From NCBI GenBank assembly GCA_934647945.1, contig CAKUFK010000003.1:1-64000 (forward strand): a stretch of 64,000 bases of DNA. Direction: 5' to 3'. This document shows, piece by piece, positions 27,030-35,290 of this stretch. Made by a program: the position numbers and the translations under genes. Within the stretch, counting starts at the first letter, position 1; every line of letters begins with the position of its first letter. The DNA is from an uncultured Eubacteriales bacterium (GTDB lineage: Bacteria > Bacillota > Clostridia > Oscillospirales > Acutalibacteraceae). Under the pieces are notes generated by a model. It saw only the letters and a program-made list of their open reading frames with translations, was not told the origin of the DNA and made no database searches.

Positions 27030-28207
27030 GGGATGTACTGGTTTGTGCGTTCAAGAGCCTTTCGCGAAAATGGTCCCGTACCCTCCTGACCGTCAGTGGG
27101 ATCACGGTGGGGGTGGCTATGGTGGCGATCATTTCGATGATCGCCTCCCTGGGACGCGCCGCGGTTAACGCAGAGCTCGACAGCCTCGGCGTAAGCGGGC
27201 TGTCGGTGAGTACGGCGGGCGACGGGACGATGCTGTCCGCGCGCGATCTGGAAACCATCCGCGGCCTCTCCGCCGTGGAGACGGCGATGCCCCTTTTAGT
27301 GGAATTTTCGGGGAGTACCTTGCGGGACAATACCGACAAATCGCTGATTTGCGGGATCGACGCGGGTGCTACCCAGGCGATTTCCCTGACCCTCAAGCAT
27401 GGCCGTCTGATCAGCCGGGGAGATGTCAAGGCTCAGGCCCGCGTCTGCGTCGTCGACGAGTCGATTGCGCTTGCAGGCTATAAACGCGGGAATATCGTGG
27501 GCAAATCCATCTCCCTGAATTTAGGGGGCGTGGACGAGGACTTTGAAATCGTCGGCGTGACCGAGACAGGGAGCAGCCTGCTCCAAAACCTGACCGAGAT
27601 GATCCCGGGAATGGTCTATATCCCCTACACCACCATGCAGGCCATGACCGCCCGGGACGGGTTCGACCAGATCGCGGTGCGGGTCAAAGCGGAGGCCGAC
27701 GTGGATACCGCGGAAATCCGCATCCTGGAATCGCTGGAACGTTCATCCGGAAATGCGGATGGATACCGGACGGATAACCTCGCTGTTCAAAAAGAACGGC
27801 TGGGCGGGCTGATGGATCTGGTGACCATGCTGCTGACCGCGATCGGCGGGGTCTCCTTGGTTGTGTCGGGCCTGGGGATCATGACCATTATGCTCGTATC
27901 GGTCAATGAACGCACAAAGGAAATCGGCATCAAAAAAGCGATCGGCGCGACCCGAAGGCGGATCCTATCCGAATTTCTGATGGAGGCCGCGGTGATTTCC
28001 CTGATCGGCAGCCTGGCCGGATTGACACTGGGAGGCGGGTTGATGGCGGTGGTATCGGCGCTGCTCGGCTGGCCGGTATCCCTGCCGGCGGGCAGCTTCG
28101 GCGTGTTGATTTTGGTCGCGGTGGGGATCGGCTGCGTATTCGGTGTATATCCCGCGGTCAAGGCTTCCCGTCTGCGCCCGGTCGAGGCCCTGCGCCGGGA
28201 AGGATAA
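27026..28207 (+). CDS. MacB/FtsX-type ABC transporter permease
   Basis: A 393-residue permease with the four-helix FtsX/MacB topology. There is one N-terminal helix (TVSGITVGVAMVAIISMIAS), a large extracellular MacB-type domain from about 45 to 250, and three C-terminal helices. The coupling stretch VNERTKEIGIKKAIGATRRR is present. The tail PAVKASRLRPVEALRRE is typical. It pairs with the upstream adaptor. An ABC ATPase is normally encoded next to such genes, but none is present on either side, so it must be supplied elsewhere. Confidence 0.9.
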   Translation: MRDVLVCAFKSLSRKWSRTLLTVSGITVGVAMVAIISMIASLGRAAVNAELDSLGVSGLSVSTAGDGTMLSARDLETIRGLSAVETAMPLLVEFSGSTLRDNTDKSLICGIDAGATQAISLTLKHGRLISRGDVKAQARVCVVDESIALAGYKRGNIVGKSISLNLGGVDEDFEIVGVTETGSSLLQNLTEMIPGMVYIPYTTMQAMTARDGFDQIAVRVKAEADVDTAEIRILESLERSSGNADGYRTDNLAVQKERLGGLMDLVTMLLTAIGGVSLVVSGLGIMTIMLVSVNERTKEIGIKKAIGATRRRILSEFLMEAAVISLIGSLAGLTLGGGLMAVVSALLGWPVSLPAGSFGVLILVAVGIGCVFGVYPAVKASRLRPVEALRREG

Positions 28208-28241
28208 CATTTTCCGCCTTTTCTTTTTTGCCAAAGTTTGG

Positions 28242-28247
28242 TATACT
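28242..28247 (+). promoter_or_regulatory. Extended -10 promoter of the M16 peptidase pair
   Basis: TGG-TATACT forms an extended -10 element; the T-rich -35 region is weak. It lies 45 bases before the gene. Confidence 0.4.
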
Positions 28248-28291
28248 AAGATATCCGTCTATCGACGGAATCCGCAATAGGGGGAATGGAC

Positions 28292-29584
28292 GTGCAGCTC
28301 ATCAATGAAGTTTTGGCGGAAGGGGTCCGCTGCCTGTCGCTGCCGGATAGCCGCTTCAAAACAAGCCGGCTGACAGTCGCGCTGCTTCTGCCCTTGAAAA
28401 AAGAGACCGCGTCGGCCGGCGCACTGCTGCCCTATCTGCTGCGGCGCTCCTGCGCTGCTTATCCGGATTTCACCGCGCTGCAGCGCCGTCTCAACGAGCT
28501 GTACGGCGCCTCGATCACGGCAGAGGTCGCCCGGATCGGGGAGGCACAAGCACTGGTTCTGACCGCCGCGGCCATTGACGACCGCTTTGCCCTGGCGGGG
28601 GAACCGGTCGCGGAAAGCTGCGCGGCCCTGTTGCGCCAGATGCTGTTTGAGCCGGTTTTGGAAAATGGCTGCTTCCGCGCCTCCGACGTTCGGACGGAGA
28701 AGCGCTGCCTGATCGAACGGATGGAAGCCGAAATCAACGACAAACGGTGGTATGCCCGCCGCCGCTGTGAAGAGCTGCTGTGTGAAAACGAAGCGTACGC
28801 AGTCGACCGGTATGGTTCCCCGGAAGCCGCGGCCGCCCTGACTCCGGAATCGCTGACCGGGACTTGGCGCCGTGTTTTGGCGGGGGCCAGGGTTCAGCTG
28901 ATACTGCAGGGTGGCGCCGCGGTGATGCATGCGGCCGGGCCTCTGCGCGAGGCACTGGCCGGTGTGCCTGGACGCAAACCCCTCGATTGCCCGACGGTTA
29001 CCGCGGCGTCTTACCCGGCCGTGCGGGAGCGGGTGGAGCGGATGGAGGTCCGGGGCTCGAAGCTGGTGTTGGGTTTCCGGGCGGGGACAGCCGAACCGGA
29101 CGGTGATGTGGCCGCGGCCCGGCTGATGAATGCGCTGCTCGGCGGGACCCCTCATTCCCTGCTTTTCCGGAATGTCCGGGAAAAATTGAGCCTTTGTTAT
29201 TATTGCGCCTCGTCTTATGACCGCCTCAAGGGGATCCTCCTGGTGGACAGCGGGGTGGACGGGCAGAACGCCGGCCGGGCGAAGGAGGAAATCCTCCGGC
29301 AGCTCGACGCCCTCAAAACAGGAGATTTTACCGAAGAGGACCTCGAATCTGCCCGGCGCAGCGCCTGCCAGGCGTTTGGTTCGGTGGGGGACTCACAGGG
29401 CGCGCAGGCATCCTGGTATCTGGGGCAATGCCTCCTTCCCGGCGTATCCACGCCGGAGGAAGCGTCGAAGGCCCTGGCAGCCGTAACCAGGGAGCGGGTG
29501 GTCGCCGCGGCGGAGCGGGTGACGCTCGAGAGCGTCTATCTGCTCACGCAGGAGCCGGAAGGGGAGGGATCGGACAATGCCTGA
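28292..29584 (+). CDS. M16 peptidase-like protein, inactive subunit
   Basis: A 430-residue protein with the two-lobed insulinase/pitrilysin fold. The position of the zinc motif HxxEH is not conserved: the corresponding segment reads LPYLLRRSCAAYPDF. It resembles the non-catalytic member of the YmfF/YmfH pair of Firmicutes, which probably forms a heterodimer with the active subunit encoded next. Both ATG 28286 and GTG 28292 are possible; the GGGGG site favours GTG by spacing. It overlaps the next gene by eight bases. Confidence 0.82.
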   Translation: MQLINEVLAEGVRCLSLPDSRFKTSRLTVALLLPLKKETASAGALLPYLLRRSCAAYPDFTALQRRLNELYGASITAEVARIGEAQALVLTAAAIDDRFALAGEPVAESCAALLRQMLFEPVLENGCFRASDVRTEKRCLIERMEAEINDKRWYARRRCEELLCENEAYAVDRYGSPEAAAALTPESLTGTWRRVLAGARVQLILQGGAAVMHAAGPLREALAGVPGRKPLDCPTVTAASYPAVRERVERMEVRGSKLVLGFRAGTAEPDGDVAAARLMNALLGGTPHSLLFRNVREKLSLCYYCASSYDRLKGILLVDSGVDGQNAGRAKEEILRQLDALKTGDFTEEDLESARRSACQAFGSVGDSQGAQASWYLGQCLLPGVSTPEEASKALAAVTRERVVAAAERVTLESVYLLTQEPEGEGSDNA

Positions 29585-30872
29585 ATGGACAAAACTGACG
29601 AGCGCCCGGGTGGGGGAGCAGTGTTACCGTCTGCGGCATCCGTCAGGGCTTTCGATCTACGTATGGCCAAAACCCGGCTACAAGGCCTGCTACGCGACCT
29701 TCGCCGCCCGTTACGGTTCGATCGACACGGCCTTCATGCGCCAGGGGGACGCCGCGCCGACCGTCGTGCCGGCCGGAATCGCCCATTATCTCGAACACAA
29801 GCTGTTCGAGAGTGAGGACGGCGACGCCTTTTCCCGTTATGCCAAAACCGGGGCGTCTGCCAACGCCTACACCAGTTTCGACCGTACGGCGTATCTGTTT
29901 TCCTGTACCGACCGCTTCGAGGAATCCCTGGAAATCCTGCTCGATTTTGTCCAGTCCCCCTATTTCACCGAGGAGACGGTGAAAAAGGAGCAGGGGATCA
30001 TCGGGCAGGAGATCCGGATGTGCGAGGACAATCCTGAGAGGCGGGTGCTGTTCAATCTTCTGAGGGGTCTGTATGCGGTGCATCCGGTGCGCCTCGATAT
30101 CGCGGGAACGGTGGAGTCTATTGCCGAGATCACGCCGGAACTGCTGTACGGATGCTACGAGACCTTCTATAACCTGCACAATATGGTGCTGGCGGTATCC
30201 GGTAATGTGACACCAGAGCAGGTGCTGCGGGTGGCCGACCGGATGCTGAGACCCGGCCCGGACCGTCGGGTGGAACGGGCCCCCTTTTCGGAGCCGCGCG
30301 AAGCCGTCTCTTCCCGGGTGGAAGACCGGATGCCGGTGGCCGCCCCCCTGTTTTATCTGGGGTATAAGGTGCCGATGCCGTCCGAAAGCGGCGTTCGCTG
30401 CTCCACACCGGAGGAAACCGTGTCCGCTGCGGTGCTCGCGGAGCTGCTCGGCGGCCGGTCGAGCGCACTTTACGCGCGGCTGATGGACGAGGGGCTGGTC
30501 AACACCTCCTTCGACGTGGATTATTTCGACGGGCCCGGCTTTGCCGCCTGGCTGATCGGCGGAGAGTCGCGGGATCCCGATGCCGTCTGTGAGGCGTTCC
30601 GTGCACAGGTGCGCCGTATGGCGGACGGCGGCGTGGCAGAAAAGGACTTTCTCGCCGCGCGCAGCGCTCTGTATGGGAGCCTGGTCGCGCGGCTCGACAG
30701 TGTGGAAAATTGCGGCGAAATGCTGGCAAGCGGGCATTTTTATGGGCGCAACCCCTTTGATCTGCTTGACGCGGCCGCCCATCTTGATATACAATCAATC
30801 TATCGGCGGCTGCGGGAGGATTTCGACGACGAGGCCAGCACGCTGTCGGTCATCCGTCCGATGGATGGCTGA
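29577..30872 (+). CDS. M16 zinc peptidase, catalytic subunit (YmfH-like)
   Basis: A 431-residue insulinase-family metallopeptidase. The inverted zinc motif is HYLEHKLFE (HxxEH with Glu as base), and the distal ligand region is EEIRMCEDNPERR-like (GQEIRMCEDNPERRVLF). It is expected to cleave peptides inside the cytoplasm, as no signal peptide is present. It starts within the end of the inactive partner gene. The pair precedes lgt in the same direction. Confidence 0.9.
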   Translation: MPEWTKLTSARVGEQCYRLRHPSGLSIYVWPKPGYKACYATFAARYGSIDTAFMRQGDAAPTVVPAGIAHYLEHKLFESEDGDAFSRYAKTGASANAYTSFDRTAYLFSCTDRFEESLEILLDFVQSPYFTEETVKKEQGIIGQEIRMCEDNPERRVLFNLLRGLYAVHPVRLDIAGTVESIAEITPELLYGCYETFYNLHNMVLAVSGNVTPEQVLRVADRMLRPGPDRRVERAPFSEPREAVSSRVEDRMPVAAPLFYLGYKVPMPSESGVRCSTPEETVSAAVLAELLGGRSSALYARLMDEGLVNTSFDVDYFDGPGFAAWLIGGESRDPDAVCEAFRAQVRRMADGGVAEKDFLAARSALYGSLVARLDSVENCGEMLASGHFYGRNPFDLLDAAAHLDIQSIYRRLREDFDDEASTLSVIRPMDG

Positions 30873-30925
30873 AAGGGGGAGCTCCCAGCGGCTTCCCATT
30901 ACATAGGAAAGGATGTCACGCTCCG

Positions 30926-31993
30926 ATGGAACAACATTTCATTGAATTTCCGGGTCTGGGATGGCGGCTCCCGATCTCCCCGGACATCTTCACCATCCCG
31001 ATCGGCGGCGGGATCACCGTCAAGTGGTACGGGGTCCTCATCGCACTGGGGTTCCTTCTGGCAATGATTTATGGGCTCAAGCGTGCAAAGCCCTTTGGGA
31101 TCGATCCCGACCGGATGATCGACGTCGTGCTCGTCTCCGCGATTTTCGCCTTTATTGGCGCCCGGCTGTATTACGTCCTGTTCTCTGACGAACGGGCCCA
31201 ATATTTTGCGGATCCGCTGTCGATTTTCGCGGTTTGGGAAGGCGGGCTCGGGATTTACGGCGGGGTGATCTTCGCGTTCCTGACCGCCCTGTGGATGTGC
31301 AGGGTGCGGAAGGTCGACACCCTGCGGATGTTCGACCTCGCGTCTATCGGGTTCCTGATCGGACAGGGAATCGGTCGCTGGGGCAATTTTTTCAACCAGG
31401 AGGCCTTCGGCGCCAACACGAGTCTGCCCTGGGGGATGACGGGGGACATCATCCAATCGGGAGCGAACGGGTCAGGCTATATACTGTCTCAGCCGGTCCA
31501 CCCCACGTTTTTGTACGAGTCCCTGTGGTGTCTGGCGGGGTTCCTGCTGCTCCATATTCTGTCCAAGAGATACTATAAATTCCGGGGACAGATTTTTGCC
31601 TCCTACATCATCTGGTACGGGCTGGGCCGGGCCTGGATCGAAGGGCTCCGGACCGACAGCCTGATGCTCGGAACTATGCGGGTGTCGCAGCTCCTCGCGA
31701 TCCTTTCGGTCATCGGCGGTGTGATCCTGCTTTTTGTCTTCCGGGCCATGGAGCAGCGTTCACCCAAAGATTTGTTCGTCGAGGAGCCGGCGCCCACTGC
31801 CCCGCTGGCAGCCGGGGAGGATGGGGATGAAACGGAACAAGCGTCCGATGCGTCGCCCGCTGAGGCTCCCGATGCGGCGGCAGAGGACGCCTCGATGATG
31901 GAAGAAGAGGCTGGATCCGATCCGGAAACGGCTGAATCTGAGGATCCCACAAGAGAATCCGCCCCCGAAAGCGATGAGGGGAAAGAGCCATAA
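30926..31993 (+). CDS. lgt: Prolipoprotein diacylglyceryl transferase
   Basis: A 355-residue polytopic enzyme that adds diacylglycerol to the lipobox cysteine of prolipoproteins, such as LivJ and the other lipoproteins in this window. The Lgt signature GQGIGRWGNFFNQEAFG and the HPTFLYESLW region are clear. Seven hydrophobic segments fill residues 20-270. Beyond the last helix is an unusual 80-residue tail rich in Glu, Asp, Ala and Pro, absent from most Lgt proteins and probably disordered. AGGAAAGGA precedes the ATG by 12 bases; a terminator follows. Confidence 0.95.
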   Translation: MEQHFIEFPGLGWRLPISPDIFTIPIGGGITVKWYGVLIALGFLLAMIYGLKRAKPFGIDPDRMIDVVLVSAIFAFIGARLYYVLFSDERAQYFADPLSIFAVWEGGLGIYGGVIFAFLTALWMCRVRKVDTLRMFDLASIGFLIGQGIGRWGNFFNQEAFGANTSLPWGMTGDIIQSGANGSGYILSQPVHPTFLYESLWCLAGFLLLHILSKRYYKFRGQIFASYIIWYGLGRAWIEGLRTDSLMLGTMRVSQLLAILSVIGGVILLFVFRAMEQRSPKDLFVEEPAPTAPLAAGEDGDETEQASDASPAEAPDAAAEDASMMEEEAGSDPETAESEDPTRESAPESDEGKEP

Positions 31994-32004
31994 AGACAAA
32001 AGAA

Positions 32005-32043
32005 CAGGAGACGGTCCTTACGGGGGCCGTCTCCTGCTTTTTC
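32005..32043 (+). terminator. Terminator after lgt
   Basis: CAGGAGACGG (32005-32014) pairs with CCGTCTCCTG (32027-32036), followed by CTTTTT. Confidence 0.8.
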
Positions 32044-32088
32044 CTGCAAAGTGGGACAAAAAATATCGAACAAATATTCGATTTCCTC

Positions 32089-32117
32089 TTGCTTTTTGCC
32101 GTTCATCCTGATATAAT
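32089..32117 (+). promoter_or_regulatory. Strong promoter of the 110-residue protein gene
   Basis: TTGCTT (32089-32094), a 17-base spacer and TATAAT (32112-32117) with an upstream TG extension. Confidence 0.8.
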
Positions 32118-32146
32118 GATGGCGTGGTAAACGTTTGTTCTGCATG

Positions 32147-32170
32147 GAAATGCTGAAATGCTGAAATGCT
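32147..32170 (+). repeat. Three tandem copies of GAAATGCT
   Basis: An eight-base unit repeated three times directly between the promoter and the start codon, continuing into GAAAGG, which serves as ribosome site. Such a tract can change length by slippage and so shift leader length. Confidence 0.85.
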
Positions 32171-32185
32171 GAAAGGATGAGACGA

Positions 32186-32518
32186 ATGTTGATCAATCTA
32201 TTTCATGTGGCCCTTCTGGGACTCCTGTTTCTGTATACACTGCGCGGCTCCCGCTGTGCGGCCACCCGGCGGCTGTCCCTGGTTCCGCTGGCCATGTGCG
32301 GTATGGAGATTTTTTTGGCCGGGGTTTTGGATACGTTGGCGTTTCCGGTTTTGGGTGTCCTGTTGGTACTGGCCCGTGCGGCGGTGGCGGTGTGCTGCGT
32401 CTTGGCGGTGCGGCGTGACGCCGCCCTTGCCCGTGCCAAGAGCGACAAACGCGCCCGGGCCGCGCGCGCCAAACTGCGCGCACTCGAATCGAGGCGCCTG
32501 AACAGGGCCGCCGCTTGA
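32186..32518 (+). CDS. Small membrane protein of unknown function
   Basis: A 110-residue protein with three hydrophobic segments (about 4-20, 30-50 and 55-75) and a strongly basic, Arg/Ala/Lys-rich C-terminal tail. I recognise no family. GAAAGG at 32171-32176 is nine bases before ATG 32186; the ATG at 32177 is too close. Expression looks strong from the near-consensus promoter, and the leader contains an octamer repeat. It is monocistronic. Confidence 0.6.
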   Translation: MLINLFHVALLGLLFLYTLRGSRCAATRRLSLVPLAMCGMEIFLAGVLDTLAFPVLGVLLVLARAAVAVCCVLAVRRDAALARAKSDKRARAARAKLRALESRRLNRAAA

Positions 32519-32724
32519 TTACGCCTCCCATTTCACGTTCCGGTGTCGGGTCTTCGGATCCGGCGCCGGATTTTTAACGACTCGAGATAGAGAAAGCCCC
32601 GACAGGGTTTCAAGAGGCCGGTGCAGGCGAAGGCGGGCGTAACCATGACAGATAACCGCTTGAGAGCCGATAAAAAGCGCTTTCGGTTTTCCGAAAGCGC
32701 TTTTTACTTTATCCGTTATGCATC

Positions 32725-35256
32725 TCAGGAGGGCTCCGTTCCATTTTCCGGCACCTGTACACGGCCGCTGCGGACAAGCTCCACAAACACAGGGACAAGC
32801 TGCGGATCGAACTGCCGGCCGGCTTCCTCCAGCAGGATATGGAGTGCCTTCTCGAGGGGGTAGGGCTGTTTGTAGGAACGCTGCGAGATCATGGCGTCGA
32901 AGGAATCCGCGATGCAGAGGATGCGGGCCCCGAGAGGAATATCCTCGCCGGCGATCCGGCGGGGATAACCCTTTCCGTCGTAATGCTCATGATGCCCGAT
33001 CACAGAGGGAATGACGTAGTCGAGGGAGGGGAGATGGCGGATGATCCCAATGGAATTTTCCACGTGGGATTTCATGACCTCGTATTCCTCCTCGGTCAGG
33101 CGGCCGGGCTTATTGAGGATATGCTCGGGAATACCGATTTTGCCGATGTCGTGGAGCAGCGCCGCTTCCCGGATCATTTCCACATGGTCCGCATTCAGGT
33201 GGATGGCGCGTGCGAGTTCCGTGGCGTAATGGGCGACGTTGTTGGAATGGTTGAAGGTATAGTGATCCTTGGTGTCGATGGTGGCGGTCAGGGCGTAAAT
33301 CGTACTTTCATATTCCGAATAGGCACTGTGCCGGTCCGCTGTTTCCGGCGATGCTTTTTCAAAGCGGTAATCCCCGGTCGTATACGCGAGGATGGCGTTT
33401 TTTCCGTTGTGTTTGACGTGATACACCGCCATGTCCGCGTTATCGATGAGCTCCTTGACCGTGCTGGCCGCGTGAGGGATCGCGCAAACCCCTCCGCTGA
33501 CGGTCAGGACCTTGAGGGTGTAGTCGGTGGCGGCCTTGTTCATATCGAGGATTTGCCGCCGGATGTTCTCGGCCAGCTCCTTGGCGGAGAGGAGGTCATA
33601 GCCTGGCAGGATGATCGCAAATTCTTTCCCGCTGTAACGGGCGACATGGCCGTGCTCTCCCACACTCGCCTGGATCAGGCGGGCTACTTTCTGCAGGGCG
33701 ATGTCACCTTCCTTGTTGCCGTAGAGCTGATTGTACAGCTTGAAATCGTCGAGATTGAGGATGATGAGGGAGAGACCCTCATCCCGATGCTCGTCATAGG
33801 CGTTTTGCAAGGTCTCATAGAAATATTTGCGGTTGAGCAGCCCGGTCAGTTCGTCGGTCCGGGCTTCTAGATAGGCACGTTCGTAAAGGCGGGAATTTTT
33901 CACCGCGATGGAGCTGATCGAGTTCACCGACGCGAGAAAGTTGAGATCCTCATAGCTGTACCGGCGCCCTTTATCCTTGGTGGCGAGCAGAACGATCCCC
34001 ACAAGGGAATCCTTGTCCTTGAGAGGGGAGAGGCATTCGATGCCAAGGTCCTCGAGCGCCCTTTTTTCGGCTTCCCACATCGATTTATAGGCGGTGGTCC
34101 TGCGGAACTCGCTGAGCAGGAGGCATTCATCGTGCTCCTTGAGCCACAACACGACCGGATTGTCACGCCCCAGTGAAAAGGCGGGGCGGTCCAGTGGGCT
34201 GGAGCTGCGGATGATGCGGTAGGACTGCTTGTCCGGTGCAGGGACGCAGACATAGACCCGTTCCACCGTGATGGTTTTCTGAATGATATCGACCAGGCCG
34301 TTCAGGATCTCGTCGATTTGGAGGCTGCGGGAGACCGCGAGGCTGAACGCCTTGAGGTTCTCCGCCTGCACGATTTCCTCTTTGACGAACACATTGTCGA
34401 TAAATTTCTTCATACAGAAGTAGACCAAACAGGTGAACACCGTGAAGGTCAAAGCGATGATGAGGGTGTCGTATTCTCCGAGCATGGGGAATTGGGCGTG
34501 GATGAAATCGGCCAGCGGACGCAGGAGGTTGATGAACACGATCACCGACAGCCCCGCCGACAGGGCGTAGCAGCTTCCGCGGGAGGCCAGGAGGGTCAGG
34601 CGGAACAGACGCCGGCGGTACAGAGCATAGAAAATACAGAACGCGAAGGGGACCCCCGCGATGATATCGGTGGGAATGCCTTTGAAAAAGGGGAAGATAA
34701 AGGCGATATGGCCGAGGAACATGAACCCGATCCCCACCAAAACCGGATGGAACTGGCGGCGGGCGACCTCGTGGTCCTTGAAATAACGGAAAAGAAGGAC
34801 GAACATGTGGGCGATGATGGCCGTACAGAAGATGAAGAAGGCCACCACGGGCCAGGTGGTATTGTAAACGAAAGAGGTCTGTCCGCTGGCCGTCTCAACC
34901 AGCTCGGGCTCCCGCAGAAAGACGCCGGTGCAGATGTTGATTAGGTTGATGACCACGGTGGTCATGAACCAGAAGAGCTGGACGGCCCTGTTTTTGCATC
35001 CGACGTACTGGTAGGCGAAATTGAACAGCGCGAAGCCCAGCAGGAGCAGGCCCAGAATGGAAATATCGAACCAGACCTTGATGGAGGGCCAGAACTGCAT
35101 CCGCATGAAGAAGGAGCCGCCGGTCCAGAAAAGCAGGGCGACCAGGATCAGCAAAAAGGAGTTGATGATGCGGTTTTTCTGCGCGGCCAGCATGGTCATG
35201 AACAGGAATATGTAGCAGAACAGCGCGGTAATCGGGACTGCAATATAGTCGCCCAT
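32725..35256 (-). CDS. Membrane GAF-GGDEF-HD-GYP signalling protein
   Basis: An 843-residue protein. The first about 270 residues hold eight hydrophobic segments resembling a histidine-kinase-type N-terminal 7TM sensor. A GAF domain follows (about 310-460), then a GGDEF domain with the degenerate active loop YSGKEF, so it is probably not a cyclase. The C-terminal HD-GYP domain is intact: LLHDIGKIGIPEHIL, then HHEHYDGKGYP and RILCIADSFDAM, expected to hydrolyse cyclic-di-GMP. AAGGAGGTG precedes the ATG. It is the last gene of a three-gene minus-strand unit with a GH3 ligase and a methyltransferase-like protein. Confidence 0.9.
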   Translation of the reverse strand: MGDYIAVPITALFCYIFLFMTMLAAQKNRIINSFLLILVALLFWTGGSFFMRMQFWPSIKVWFDISILGLLLLGFALFNFAYQYVGCKNRAVQLFWFMTTVVINLINICTGVFLREPELVETASGQTSFVYNTTWPVVAFFIFCTAIIAHMFVLLFRYFKDHEVARRQFHPVLVGIGFMFLGHIAFIFPFFKGIPTDIIAGVPFAFCIFYALYRRRLFRLTLLASRGSCYALSAGLSVIVFINLLRPLADFIHAQFPMLGEYDTLIIALTFTVFTCLVYFCMKKFIDNVFVKEEIVQAENLKAFSLAVSRSLQIDEILNGLVDIIQKTITVERVYVCVPAPDKQSYRIIRSSSPLDRPAFSLGRDNPVVLWLKEHDECLLLSEFRRTTAYKSMWEAEKRALEDLGIECLSPLKDKDSLVGIVLLATKDKGRRYSYEDLNFLASVNSISSIAVKNSRLYERAYLEARTDELTGLLNRKYFYETLQNAYDEHRDEGLSLIILNLDDFKLYNQLYGNKEGDIALQKVARLIQASVGEHGHVARYSGKEFAIILPGYDLLSAKELAENIRRQILDMNKAATDYTLKVLTVSGGVCAIPHAASTVKELIDNADMAVYHVKHNGKNAILAYTTGDYRFEKASPETADRHSAYSEYESTIYALTATIDTKDHYTFNHSNNVAHYATELARAIHLNADHVEMIREAALLHDIGKIGIPEHILNKPGRLTEEEYEVMKSHVENSIGIIRHLPSLDYVIPSVIGHHEHYDGKGYPRRIAGEDIPLGARILCIADSFDAMISQRSYKQPYPLEKALHILLEEAGRQFDPQLVPVFVELVRSGRVQVPENGTEPS

Positions 35257-35290
35257 GGTTCCTGTTCACCTCCTTGCCGGCGGGCGGAAT

